Below, in pieces: positions 49,779-58,809 of a stretch of 64,000 nucleotides of DNA (position 1 is the first letter of the stretch; each line of letters starts with the position of its first letter). The stretch lies in assembly GCA_035274425.1 (NCBI GenBank), contig DATEOC010000059.1, positions 62,001 to 126,000 on the forward strand, written 5' to 3'. Made by a program: the position numbers and the translations under genes. Source of the DNA: JADMIH01 sp035274425. Its GTDB lineage: Bacteria; Chloroflexota; Chloroflexia; QHBQ01; JADMIH01. The notes under the pieces are model-generated. The model worked only from the letters and a program-made list of their open reading frames with translations, searched no databases and was not told where the DNA came from.

Positions 49779-51866
49779 TTGACTATCTCCGACGAACAAA
49801 AATCTTCCTTGCCTTCCTCTGATAGTTCTAGCCTCCACCCTGCTACCGACGGTTGGATGAGTAGCGGGCCTGAGGATGGGACCGCAGAACTTCCCGAACA
49901 GGCAAACGAGAGTGCAATCGATGGGAGTGACGCTAGAGTGGAACGCAGCAACGCTGCTGTGACGCCACGGCGTAAGCGCGTTTTAGTTGGCGAGTCCCCC
50001 TCTACAGTTGCTATCTCTGCTATTGCCCCAGGCAGTGATGGCTTCCTGGAACGCGGTGATGCTGCTCTGAGGCCGCAACGCAGACGCGTCTTGGTTGGCG
50101 CGTCACCTTCTACTGCTGCTCCCAACCTTCTTGCCCCAAGTATCACCCCCGTGCAAGCACACGAGGGTGATTCTGCTGTCACCTGGCGGCGCGAGGACGT
50201 GCGCAACCTGGCTATCATACTGGCAGGTTGGTTACTCCTGGTGATATTGCTCCCACCGAAGGGCGAATACCCAATAATTGACGACTCGTTACACGTCGAG
50301 TCGGTGCGTAGTATGCTCGATACGGGCACCTTCATCAGACCCACCTGGATGCAGGCCAATCTCTCCGGCCTGACCGTATGGGGCTCGGCCTGGTCGAAGC
50401 TCTTCGGCTTCAGTTTCAGCACCCTGACGGCATCTACGCTGGCACTTGCCCTCTTCGGGCTGTACGCTTTCTACGGTATTGCTCGCATCGTGAAGGTTAG
50501 CGCTGCGGGCGCGCTCTTTGGTACAGCCCTCCTCGCCTTCAACCCAATCTTCCTCCACCTCAGCTACAGTTTCATGACTGATGTGCCTTTCGTATCGCTC
50601 ATCTTGATAGCATGCTTCTGCTATCTTCAAGGTATGAGAGTGGCGCGCTATGGCGCGATTTGGATGGGGGTGGGGAGCCTGGTTGCATTATGGGGATTCT
50701 ACGTGCGGCAGTTCGCGATCATCGTACCTGTTGCGTTCCTCCTTTATCTACTGCTCGAAGGGGTGCTGGCCCGGAAGTGGCGCTGGTGGCAAATGGTGGG
50801 CATTATCGTGCCCACCCTTATAGGTCTGCTGCTCTGGTACTTATCGGAGCGCGACATACCACCCAACATGGGCGCGCTCAATCACGCCGGGTGGACTTCC
50901 AGGATCATCTTCCAGGAGCCGTGGCTGCGCGTCTTCTTGTTGAGGTCCCTGGTTCTCCTCCCAATCGTGGCCCTGTCGGCATGGGCAGCCATCAAGATAA
51001 GGTTTCGCAGGTGGTGGCTCATCCCTCTCACGGCTGCGGCTGTGCTGTGGGGCATGTATAACCTTGCACTCCCAGGGGAGAATTGGCTCCTCGGAATGGA
51101 CCAGCCCCCCTTTACCTTCCGGTTGGGAGACATCGCGATACCCTTCCCTCAGCAGACCTTCACGTTTGGTGTTATAGGCAACATTATCCGCACGGACGGA
51201 ATTGACTTCTTTCAATACAGGCAGATGTCGATATTCTCACCTGAAGTGTGGCGGGGTCTATGGGTATTGGGCATCATCTTGGGCGTGGTCCTCCTGGCTG
51301 CGATGGCTGACGCCTTGCTAGGCTGGATAAGAAAGCTGGTCAGGCGCGAGTGGCGCCCCGCTCTTTCGCCGATAATCGCATGTTACATGGTTGGGGCGGG
51401 CGTCTTTGTGGCTACTGCTGCCTTCACAGCCGTCATTTTCGACAGGTACATGGTTGGCTTCTTGCCGTTCGTTATCTTATTTGTCGTGCGGGGCGCGGCG
51501 AAGTGGAAGCGTGCAGCGTGGGCCTACTCGATCTCTACGCTCGTAGTGATCGCTGTTTTCTCGTACCTGTTGCAAGCCGACTTCGTCGACCACGATAACG
51601 CCCGCTGGAAGGCAGGGCACTGGCTGCGCAACCACGTCAAACCTGCTATAGTGGGTGGCGGCTGGGACTGGAACACCTGGGTAAACGGCGGCGATTTCAC
51701 CTATGACCGCATCATCACCGACTACGCTGTCTCTGGAATGCGTACCGAGCGTACCTTCCCCTACTTTAGCAGACTAGGTGGCTTCACTACTCGCTACGTG
51801 CTGACGCAGGTTACGCGCGCGACGCCACGGCTACCAATTCTCCCCGAGGATAAAACTTCACCCTGA
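49779..51866 (+). CDS. GT-C type membrane glycosyltransferase-like protein (paralogue pair, copy B)
   Basis: A 695-residue paralogue of the protein at 41971-43938, alike along its whole membrane part: YPIIDDSLHVESVRSML (acidic pair about residue 169), FGFSFSTLTASTLALALF, IFLHLSYSFMTDVPFVSLIL, FYVRQFAIIVPVAFLLYLLLEGV, and the closing HDNARWKAGHWLRNH and FPYFSRLGGFTTRYV. The N-terminal 130 residues are hydrophilic and include a short internal duplication (RKRVLVGESPSTVA and RRRVLVGASPSTAA). It starts at a TTG with AGAGGA just upstream; no nearby ATG keeps the frame. The pair brackets the transketolase-sulfotransferase operon, suggesting that both transfer products of that operon, which is inference. 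Confidence 0.82.
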   Translation: MTISDEQKSSLPSSDSSSLHPATDGWMSSGPEDGTAELPEQANESAIDGSDARVERSNAAVTPRRKRVLVGESPSTVAISAIAPGSDGFLERGDAALRPQRRRVLVGASPSTAAPNLLAPSITPVQAHEGDSAVTWRREDVRNLAIILAGWLLLVILLPPKGEYPIIDDSLHVESVRSMLDTGTFIRPTWMQANLSGLTVWGSAWSKLFGFSFSTLTASTLALALFGLYAFYGIARIVKVSAAGALFGTALLAFNPIFLHLSYSFMTDVPFVSLILIACFCYLQGMRVARYGAIWMGVGSLVALWGFYVRQFAIIVPVAFLLYLLLEGVLARKWRWWQMVGIIVPTLIGLLLWYLSERDIPPNMGALNHAGWTSRIIFQEPWLRVFLLRSLVLLPIVALSAWAAIKIRFRRWWLIPLTAAAVLWGMYNLALPGENWLLGMDQPPFTFRLGDIAIPFPQQTFTFGVIGNIIRTDGIDFFQYRQMSIFSPEVWRGLWVLGIILGVVLLAAMADALLGWIRKLVRREWRPALSPIIACYMVGAGVFVATAAFTAVIFDRYMVGFLPFVILFVVRGAAKWKRAAWAYSISTLVVIAVFSYLLQADFVDHDNARWKAGHWLRNHVKPAIVGGGWDWNTWVNGGDFTYDRIITDYAVSGMRTERTFPYFSRLGGFTTRYVLTQVTRATPRLPILPEDKTSP

Positions 51867-51968
51867 GCGTGGCTAACTCAATGTTCAAATGAAAGTTTGG
51901 CTGGGCGCGCCAATTTAGGCGCGGATCGCTACCTGCTGTAGCCTGGCTTATGCTTCGCGTAAGCGAAG

Positions 51969-52103
51969 GTAAATGTTCAGAATAAGGGTGTAGGGGCGAG
52001 ATTTATCGCGCCCTGGTGGGAATGGCTACCCAACATGGCTAGTGGTCCCAAGCAAGGGCGCGATAAATCTCGCCCCTACCGCTACCCTACTCTGAACATT
52101 TAC
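51969..52103. repeat. 135-bp MITE-like near-perfect inverted repeat (GTAGGGGCG family)
   Basis: Left arm 51969-52014 and right arm 52055-52103 pair almost completely, differing by a few small indels; both begin or end with GTAAATGTTCAG and contain GTAGGGGCGAGATTTATC. The loop is about 40 bases. It has no coding capacity and would form a long stem in RNA or single-stranded DNA. It ends 13 bases before the -35 box of the next gene. Confidence 0.85.
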
Positions 52104-52116
52104 AAGCGAAGCTGTA

Positions 52117-52146
52117 TTGGCGCTGAGGCGTTCTTTCCGGTACAAT
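52117..52146 (+). promoter_or_regulatory. Promoter of the third giant GT-C gene
   Basis: TTGGCG at 52117-52122 and TACAAT at 52141-52146, 18-bp spacer. Transcription would begin about 52153, so a TTG at 52152 cannot be the start codon; this supports the GTG at 52218. Confidence 0.6.
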
Positions 52147-52217
52147 ATTGATTGTCCCAAAAATCACACCCGCCTGCGCACAACATACGTGCCGACGATA
52201 CAGCAAGGAGAATCAGC

Positions 52218-55200
52218 GTGGTTTCCACGGGCGAGATGGAGACCCCAGCAGAGGTGAAGAGCTCAACAGGCCGCGCAGGCGCTGTTGCACGCAGGTGGCT
52301 GGCTCGCGCCTGGCGGGGGCGTGGTCTGCCCGGAGGGTTGCTTGCCATCTGGCTGGGGTGGCAGGGGCAGCAAGCCCTCCTTGCCTCCCTCGACTTCACG
52401 GTAGCCTTTCGTTACTACTCGATTGCTACAGTCGTCCTTATACTTTCTCTCCTCCACCCTGAGATGCCATCATGGCTCGCTCGCCGTCTTAAGCCCACGC
52501 CCCAAAATACGTCCACCTCTGATCAGGAGATATCGACTTCCGAGGAGGCTGTTACCCAGGAGGTGCCGCCCCGCCACCCCGTCGAGAATGGGCACACACC
52601 TATCCCTACCGAGGTGGCCTCCGATAGCTTGCCTGAAGTAAGCGAAGCTGACCGTAACGGCGGTAACGGCAGTAACGGCGGTAGTGAAGTGCCTGCTTCC
52701 TTACTCGTTATAACCACTCTCCCCATCCGGCGTCCCAGCCAGCGCGCAAGCACGCAGAGTCTCGTCCTCCATAATATTGAGACAGAAGTAGCGCAGGCTG
52801 AGCACCCCTTGCAAATCACCACTCTCCCCCCAGGCGAAAAGTCCAACGGCTCGAACGGCGCGAACAACTCAGTCGCACTCACAACCCACGACTTTCCAGA
52901 AGTCCTGGATTCTAAGCAAGCTGACGCCGACTCTACAGAACCGGCTTCTCCTGCAACTTTGCCACAAGCCGAGGTCGCGCCCGCCAGCAAACAACGCCTG
53001 TGGGCGCGCTGGAAGGAAGTACGCGCCAGGTTAGGTTGGAAGATAACGCTACCTGGACTCGTCTTGACGGTTGGACTCGCGACAGGCGCAGCTCTTGTGC
53101 TTTGGCAGGACTACCGACTGCCCCTCGGTGGCTGGCTATGGGCTGCATCGTTAGGCGCTTTATTCCTTACGCTGCTGGGCGCGCCAGGCTGGCCCCGTGG
53201 AGGAGGGTTGCTGCCGGACGCCCGTAGCGACTTCTTCGGACGAGGGGTGCCCTCCATCCCGGCGCGCTGGGAGGCGCTGCTCGTAGGTGCTGTACTGCTA
53301 GGTGCGATCATCCTACGCACCATTGACCTGGAGAACTTCCCTGGCGTCGAGCAAGACGAGGCTTTCCACGGCCTCGACGCACGCGCCATCGTCAACGGCA
53401 ACCCCGCGCCCCTCTTCGGGAGCGGCTGGTACTGGATACCTAACGTTCCCTTCTACCTCGTCTCTTTCATGCTGCGCATCTTTGGTGACAACATGGTGGG
53501 AACGCGGATGCTCTCCGTGGTCGCGGGCGTCCTCACAGTGTGGTTCGTCTACAGGATAGGCCGTCTCCTGTGGGGGCCGCGCGTGGGGCTGATCGCCGGG
53601 GCGATGCTTGCGGTCTCTCCCCTGGCGCTACAGTATGGCCGCGTCCTCAGTACCAATACCGAGACCGGCATGCTCTGGGCGGCTGGATTCTTCTACTTCT
53701 TCATGGCCCTTCGCTACCATAAGTGGAGCGATTGGGCTTTAGCCGGCGCTTGCTGGGCCTTCAACCTCTATTTCTACCCGGCGGGCAAGCTGATAATACC
53801 TCTCGTGGGACTGGTAGGCCTCTATTGCCTCGTGCGCTGGCGACTCCAGTTCTTCAAGCAGCATCTCCTCGGCTTCGTATTACTTGGCTTCGCCTTCGCC
53901 TTGACCTTTATGCCCTACGGCATCTTTTCCTGGAAGTTCGATAATTGGGAAGGATTCGCCGGACGGGCGCGCGAGGCCTCCATATTCTCCCCCCGCCACC
54001 AGCAAGAGATATTCGCTCGTTACAACCTCCCATTCGAGCCTGCCTGGGTAAACGAAACTACGCAAGAGACACTCCTCAAGCGCCCCTGGGCATGGACACA
54101 GGTGATATACCAGCAGGCACGTATCTCCAGCGAGGTCTTATACACGCGCCAGGATGGTTGGGGCTTCTACAAGCCCAGCGAGCATAATGGTTCGATGTTC
54201 TCTCCATTCTGGGCCGTATTGGCCGTTCTGGGGTTGACCTACGCGACCTGGAAGATATGGGACCCCAGGTACGGGATAGTGAGCCTCTGGTTCTGGATGG
54301 GTATCATGGGCATGGCTTTGATGGCCGACATCCCAAGCGTGCTACGTGCCAGTGGAGCATGGTCCGCCGTTATGCTCTTCCCTGCCTCGCTGGTTGATCG
54401 AATCTTCTCGGCGAGCTGGCCCCTGAGCCGGGGGCTTGCCCGCAAGTGGGCAACGGTGCCTCTGATTGCTCTCGTCATTTACCTTGCGGTCGACGCATAT
54501 CGAGAGTACTTCGGACACTATGCTACTCTATGCTACCAATGCCGTGTCACCACTCAGGCTCGCTATATCCAGGCCCTGGGAAAGGACTATAAGGGTTACG
54601 AGGGAGCCGTCAACAGCGACATCTCGTTTGGGCAGGTTACCACGGCATTCATAGCCAAAGGGGTCGAGGGGGTTGACCTCCTAACCCCTACCGACTACTC
54701 CCCTATCATCGACAACAGCGGTAAGGGGGCGGCCTTCATTATGTACCCCCATATGTACCAGTACGTCCCCATGCTGCGGACCTTCTATCCTGATGGGAAG
54801 GAGGAGCCGGTAAACAGCCCAGATGGATTTCAGCAATTCGTATCGTACAAAGTCGCCCGCGAGCAGCTTGCCGCTTCTCAGACCCTCCATGCGACATATA
54901 CTACCCGATCGGCAGGTAATGCACTCACCATTACCAGGGATGAGCCTACCCTCGGTATGTCCGGTCTAGGCTTGGTCGGATCGCTCCAATGGTCCCCACC
55001 ACCCGACCTTACTTACCCCTCTACCGCACAATGGCAAGGCGGGCTGGTTGCACCTTCCTATGGCTCTTACACCTTTGCAGTCGATGGGAACGGCGATACG
55101 AAGCTGGAGATAGATGGACAAACTTTCCTGGATGTGGTTGCGCAGGGCACGGGTAGCTCTGCCGACCCTGCCGCTCGCAAAGTTGAAGTGGCCCTCGCAA

Positions 55201-56717
55201 AGGGTATTCATGACGTGCGTCTGACCGCCACTCTGCGCGACGTGACAACGTACGTCAACGTTACCTGGGCGGGCGGCTCATCAGCCCCTATCCCCATCGA
55301 ATCGCGCTACCTGTACAACGGGCTGACGGGCGGGCTGAGCGGCGAAATAGCTCCAATGACTGATATTACGACTCTTGCCTCGGACAACCCTCTCAACGGC
55401 ATGTCACCCACCATGCGGCGCAGCGATCCCTACCTGGGGTTCAGGTTATCTAGCTACACCTTCGGCAATAATCCCTTCGTGGCCCGTTGGCAGGGGAGTC
55501 TGAACGTTCCTGTGGAGGGTGACTATGGCTTCAGGGTAGAGCCGCCCACCCGTGGCCTCCTGCTAATCGATGGACAGATTGTAGCGGGCCAGGCACCCGG
55601 AGTTGCCCATCTCACCGCAGGCACTCATCAGATAGATGTCAGGTCCGCCTGGCAATACGGCAGCCCGGAGCACTTTGAGCTATTCTGGTCAATACCGGGT
55701 AGTGGGCAGGACACCCTGGTCCCTCCGAGCGTCCTGAGGCCCCTGGCGCGAAGCTGGCGGCGGAGCGTGCTGCCTGATGCCCCGACCGCCCAGATACCCC
55801 CTCCTGTCGTTGCTCCCAAGAAGCTGCAACCCATCGCGGTTATAGGTGCCGGGTCGGGCCTCTCGGACGCGCATGGGGTTGGGGTAGATAAAGACGGAAA
55901 CATCTACGTAGGTGATAACGGTAACAAGCGCATCGTCGTCTATGCGCCGGATGGTAAAATAGTGAGGACATTCGGTAAGGCGGCTACACCGGACAGCACA
56001 ACCCCGGTCCCGGGAGAGTTCCGCGATATACGTGACATCGCCGTTGCGCCAGATGGCACTGTGCACGTGCTGGACGCAATCGCCGGGACTGTGCAAACCT
56101 TAGATAGCTCCGGCAAGGTGCTAAGGGTAGTAGACCCCGGCTCATTGTGGTTGTATGGCCCGAATGGGATTGCCCTGGGAGCGGATGGTAGCGTATATAT
56201 TGCAGATACCGGCCATAACCGGATCGTCAAGCTTTCGCCGTCGCCTGATGCCCAGCCTATGTCCCAATTCATGATACCGAACCCAACGAACAGCACCCCT
56301 CCACCAGACTGGTTGGAGCAGACGGTGGATGCCCTGATCGGCTACTTACCGGGCGACACAGTTGAGCGAATCTTCGCAGTTGATCTGAAAAACAGGATAA
56401 TAGCGATGCCGGTGGGTCCTGCCAGATCTGAGGAGGAAGGTCGGGTCAGGCAGTGGGCGGTGCCCGTGGGCGGAGCATCGGGCGGGAGCAAGCTGGCGGC
56501 CAGCCCGGACAATAGCCGCATCTTCATGACAGACCCCGACCGCCAACGCGTAGCTGTACTGGATACTGGCACAGGGCGCGTCACTTACTTTGGCGAGTCT
56601 GGGTCTGAAAGCGGCCAATTCGCGGGGCCAAGTGGGATAGCCGTCGGACCAGATGATAAAGTATATGTGCTCGACCGCATAAATGGTAACGTGCAGGTCT
56701 TTGTTGTACCGAAGTAG
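52218..56717 (+). CDS. Giant GT-C membrane protein with PA14-like domains and an NHL propeller (paralogue 3)
   Basis: A 1499-residue protein. The GTG start at 52218 was chosen because AAGGAG lies seven bases before it. A helix near residue 40 (GLPGGLLAIWLGWQGQQALLA), also found in the protein at 36555-40955, is followed by a hydrophilic linker to about 270. The GT-C core (about 355-800) contains IDLENFPGVEQDEAFHGLDARAI (acidic pair near 378), FMLRIFGDNMVGTRMLSVVAG and FYPAGKLIIPLVGLVGLY. PA14-like modules lie at about 930-1030 (YTFAVDGNGDTKLEIDG) and 1070-1175 (YGFRVEPPTRGLLLIDG). The NHL propeller fills about 1208-1499 (GVGVDKDGNIYVGDNGNKRIVVYAPDG). The GT2 gene starts 24 bases after the stop. 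The likely role is glycan transfer at the outer membrane face, inferred from architecture. Confidence 0.85.
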   Translation: MVSTGEMETPAEVKSSTGRAGAVARRWLARAWRGRGLPGGLLAIWLGWQGQQALLASLDFTVAFRYYSIATVVLILSLLHPEMPSWLARRLKPTPQNTSTSDQEISTSEEAVTQEVPPRHPVENGHTPIPTEVASDSLPEVSEADRNGGNGSNGGSEVPASLLVITTLPIRRPSQRASTQSLVLHNIETEVAQAEHPLQITTLPPGEKSNGSNGANNSVALTTHDFPEVLDSKQADADSTEPASPATLPQAEVAPASKQRLWARWKEVRARLGWKITLPGLVLTVGLATGAALVLWQDYRLPLGGWLWAASLGALFLTLLGAPGWPRGGGLLPDARSDFFGRGVPSIPARWEALLVGAVLLGAIILRTIDLENFPGVEQDEAFHGLDARAIVNGNPAPLFGSGWYWIPNVPFYLVSFMLRIFGDNMVGTRMLSVVAGVLTVWFVYRIGRLLWGPRVGLIAGAMLAVSPLALQYGRVLSTNTETGMLWAAGFFYFFMALRYHKWSDWALAGACWAFNLYFYPAGKLIIPLVGLVGLYCLVRWRLQFFKQHLLGFVLLGFAFALTFMPYGIFSWKFDNWEGFAGRAREASIFSPRHQQEIFARYNLPFEPAWVNETTQETLLKRPWAWTQVIYQQARISSEVLYTRQDGWGFYKPSEHNGSMFSPFWAVLAVLGLTYATWKIWDPRYGIVSLWFWMGIMGMALMADIPSVLRASGAWSAVMLFPASLVDRIFSASWPLSRGLARKWATVPLIALVIYLAVDAYREYFGHYATLCYQCRVTTQARYIQALGKDYKGYEGAVNSDISFGQVTTAFIAKGVEGVDLLTPTDYSPIIDNSGKGAAFIMYPHMYQYVPMLRTFYPDGKEEPVNSPDGFQQFVSYKVAREQLAASQTLHATYTTRSAGNALTITRDEPTLGMSGLGLVGSLQWSPPPDLTYPSTAQWQGGLVAPSYGSYTFAVDGNGDTKLEIDGQTFLDVVAQGTGSSADPAARKVEVALAKGIHDVRLTATLRDVTTYVNVTWAGGSSAPIPIESRYLYNGLTGGLSGEIAPMTDITTLASDNPLNGMSPTMRRSDPYLGFRLSSYTFGNNPFVARWQGSLNVPVEGDYGFRVEPPTRGLLLIDGQIVAGQAPGVAHLTAGTHQIDVRSAWQYGSPEHFELFWSIPGSGQDTLVPPSVLRPLARSWRRSVLPDAPTAQIPPPVVAPKKLQPIAVIGAGSGLSDAHGVGVDKDGNIYVGDNGNKRIVVYAPDGKIVRTFGKAATPDSTTPVPGEFRDIRDIAVAPDGTVHVLDAIAGTVQTLDSSGKVLRVVDPGSLWLYGPNGIALGADGSVYIADTGHNRIVKLSPSPDAQPMSQFMIPNPTNSTPPPDWLEQTVDALIGYLPGDTVERIFAVDLKNRIIAMPVGPARSEEEGRVRQWAVPVGGASGGSKLAASPDNSRIFMTDPDRQRVAVLDTGTGRVTYFGESGSESGQFAGPSGIAVGPDDKVYVLDRINGNVQVFVVPK

Positions 56718-56741
56718 AGGGCGATATGCGCATAGTGACGA

Positions 56742-57584
56742 ATGACTGACAAGCAACAAACAACTCAAGACGCTCCTCCGGCAGAGCACCCTCGCGTGGT
56801 TGTGGTTATGCCTGCTTACAATGGCGCGAAGACCGTAGCCAAGACGCATGGCGACCTTCCTAAGGAGATCGTAGACAGAGTCATCCTGGTCGATGATGCC
56901 AGCCAGGATGATACCGCCGACATAGCGCGCCGCCTGGGCCTGGAAGTTATAGTGCATATCCAGAATAAGGGGTATGGCGGCAATCAGAAGACGTGCTACA
57001 TCGAGGCGCTCGCGGCGGGGGCCGACATCGTTGTAATGCTCCACCCGGACAACCAGTATGATGCCACCCGTGTGCCCGCCATGATCCAGCCTATCATCGA
57101 GGGCAAGGCGGACTTCGTGCTCGGTTCGCGCTTATTGGAGGGGCGTGCCGCTACTCTCAAGGGCGGAATGCCTATCTGGAAATATATCTCCAATCGCTTT
57201 CTGACCACAGTGGAGAACCTCGTGCTGGGGACTCACCTCTCGGAAGGGCATACCGGCTTCCGGGCATATTCGCGGCGATTCCTCCTGACCATACCCTTCC
57301 TCCTCAACTCAGATGACTTTGTCTTCGACAGCGAGGTAATAGCGCAGGCGGTGGCCTTCCGCTTCAAGATAGCTGAAGTGCCCGTCCCCACTCGCTACTT
57401 CCCTGAGGCCTCCAGCGTAGGTTTCCGGCGTAGCGTCATATACGGCCTCTCGACGCTAAACGTGGCGCGCAAGTTCTGGTTGAACAGAATAGGGCTGAGA
57501 CGCTACTCCATCTTCCGCAAACGACTCTCCGACATCGTGAGCCGGGAGCACCGCAAGCGCATCTTCGGTCCCCAGGAGCAATAG
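56742..57584 (+). CDS. Glycosyltransferase family 2, polyprenyl-phosphate sugar synthase-like
   Basis: A 280-residue GT-A enzyme of the dolichyl-phosphate-mannose synthase type, which moves a sugar from a nucleotide donor to a polyprenyl phosphate on the inner membrane face. Seen: RVVVVMPAYNGAKTVAKTHGDLP (about residues 18-40), VILVDDASQDDTADIA (about 47-62), NKGYGGNQKTCYIEALAAGADIVVMLHPDNQYDATRVP (about 73-110) with the metal site at HPDNQYD, GSRLLEG and EGHTGFRAYSRRFL. No membrane helix is evident, so it is the soluble subtype. It would supply the lipid-linked donors needed by the GT-C proteins upstream. The next gene begins 2 bases after its stop. Confidence 0.92.
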   Translation: MTDKQQTTQDAPPAEHPRVVVVMPAYNGAKTVAKTHGDLPKEIVDRVILVDDASQDDTADIARRLGLEVIVHIQNKGYGGNQKTCYIEALAAGADIVVMLHPDNQYDATRVPAMIQPIIEGKADFVLGSRLLEGRAATLKGGMPIWKYISNRFLTTVENLVLGTHLSEGHTGFRAYSRRFLLTIPFLLNSDDFVFDSEVIAQAVAFRFKIAEVPVPTRYFPEASSVGFRRSVIYGLSTLNVARKFWLNRIGLRRYSIFRKRLSDIVSREHRKRIFGPQEQ

Positions 57585-57585
57585 C

Positions 57586-58809
57586 TTGTTCAAATCGAAG
57601 CAATTTATCATAGGCATCATCATTAGCCTCATATTCCTGGGGTGGGCGCTCTATAACGAGCAACTCGACAAGGTATGGGAATCCCTGACCAAAGCGCAAT
57701 ATTGGGCGCTCCTACCCGCCCTTGCTCTCTATTTCACGGGGGTATGGGTACGGGCAGTGCGATGGCGCACCTTGTTGAAACCTATCGTTCCGAAGATAGG
57801 TCTGATGGACACGTTCAAGGTCGTAGTCATAGGCTACATGGCAAACGACGTGCTCCCCGCGAGGATAGGGGAGCTTGTGCGCGCCTACGTGTTGAGCATA
57901 CGTACGGGAGTGCGCAAGACTGCTACCCTCGCCACCATCTTTGTCGAGCGTGTATTCGATGGTCTCACGATGCTAGGCTTCGCGGCTGCCGTGATCATCT
58001 TCATAATCTTCTGGGACCGCGATGCCCTCATGACCGGCATCGACCACAAGCTGGGCAATCTACTGACAAGCCTTGACCTCCCTATTATTATCGCATCAGT
58101 AATCTTCCTGGGTCTGTTGCTCATTTTCATCGCCGTAGCGTCGTCGCGTACGCGTGCTGAGAGGGCGATTGCATTTTTCTTGCGCTTTATGCCTGGGAAG
58201 CTACACGAGCGCGGTGAGCGCCTGGCTACCTCCTTCGTGGATGGCCTCGGCTCTCTTCGCAGCGCGTCTAGTATGGCTACGGTCCTGGTGCTGTCGTTGA
58301 TTGCGTGGCTATTTGAGACTGGGATGTACTATACGTTAGGTACCTGGGGGTTTGATCTGCGGGGAGGCGACGGCCAGCCACTACCCTTCTATGCATATAT
58401 GCTCGCCACCTCCTTTGCCAACCTCAGCACGCTCATCCCCCAGGCACCAGGTTTCATTGGTGTCTTTGATTGGATAGCCAAGGTAGTGCTGGTCGGGGCG
58501 TTCGGCGTAGTAGGCGACCTCGGTATCTCTTACGTACTCGTGCTCCATGCGGCCTTACTTATTCCCGTCACCCTCCTGGGCTTCGTCTACCTCTGGCGAG
58601 AGAGCCTATCGTGGAAGGACCTTACCGGCCTGGAGAAGACCCGCGCCGCTGCCTCTAACCAGGCTCACGAACTGGAAGGCCCCTTCACCGACATAGAGCT
58701 GGTCCAGGAAGGGAAAATCACGCAAGGCGATGCCGAAACGCTACTTGAGCAAGCGGGAGAGCAACCCTCGACCCGTACTCCTGATCCCAGCGAGGCATCC
58801 TCCCGCTGA
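57586..58809 (+). CDS. AglD/LPG-synthase-like (UPF0104) integral membrane protein
   Basis: A 407-residue protein with about eight helices of the lysylphosphatidylglycerol-synthetase transmembrane (UPF0104) family, which includes haloarchaeal AglD and proteins suspected of moving polyprenyl-linked sugars. Helices begin at residues 4, 41, 84, 120, 155, 221, 255 and 310. The conserved VVVIGYMANDVLPARIGELVRAYVLS segment lies at about residues 79-104, FVERVFDGLTMLGFAAAV at about 121-138 and LIPQAPGFIGVFDW at about 283-296. The last 60 residues are hydrophilic. The TTG start at 57586 has AGGAG eight bases upstream. Next to a polyprenyl-phosphate GT2 and an undecaprenyl-diphosphatase it may take part in lipid carrier turnover or flipping; this is inference. 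Confidence 0.88.
   Translation: MFKSKQFIIGIIISLIFLGWALYNEQLDKVWESLTKAQYWALLPALALYFTGVWVRAVRWRTLLKPIVPKIGLMDTFKVVVIGYMANDVLPARIGELVRAYVLSIRTGVRKTATLATIFVERVFDGLTMLGFAAAVIIFIIFWDRDALMTGIDHKLGNLLTSLDLPIIIASVIFLGLLLIFIAVASSRTRAERAIAFFLRFMPGKLHERGERLATSFVDGLGSLRSASSMATVLVLSLIAWLFETGMYYTLGTWGFDLRGGDGQPLPFYAYMLATSFANLSTLIPQAPGFIGVFDWIAKVVLVGAFGVVGDLGISYVLVLHAALLIPVTLLGFVYLWRESLSWKDLTGLEKTRAAASNQAHELEGPFTDIELVQEGKITQGDAETLLEQAGEQPSTRTPDPSEASSR

Larger units (their letters stand above)
51867..52217. other. Intergenic region with MITE-like element and promoter
   Basis: No gene is seen. The region holds the inverted repeat at 51969-52103 and the promoter at 52117-52146. Confidence 0.7.
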
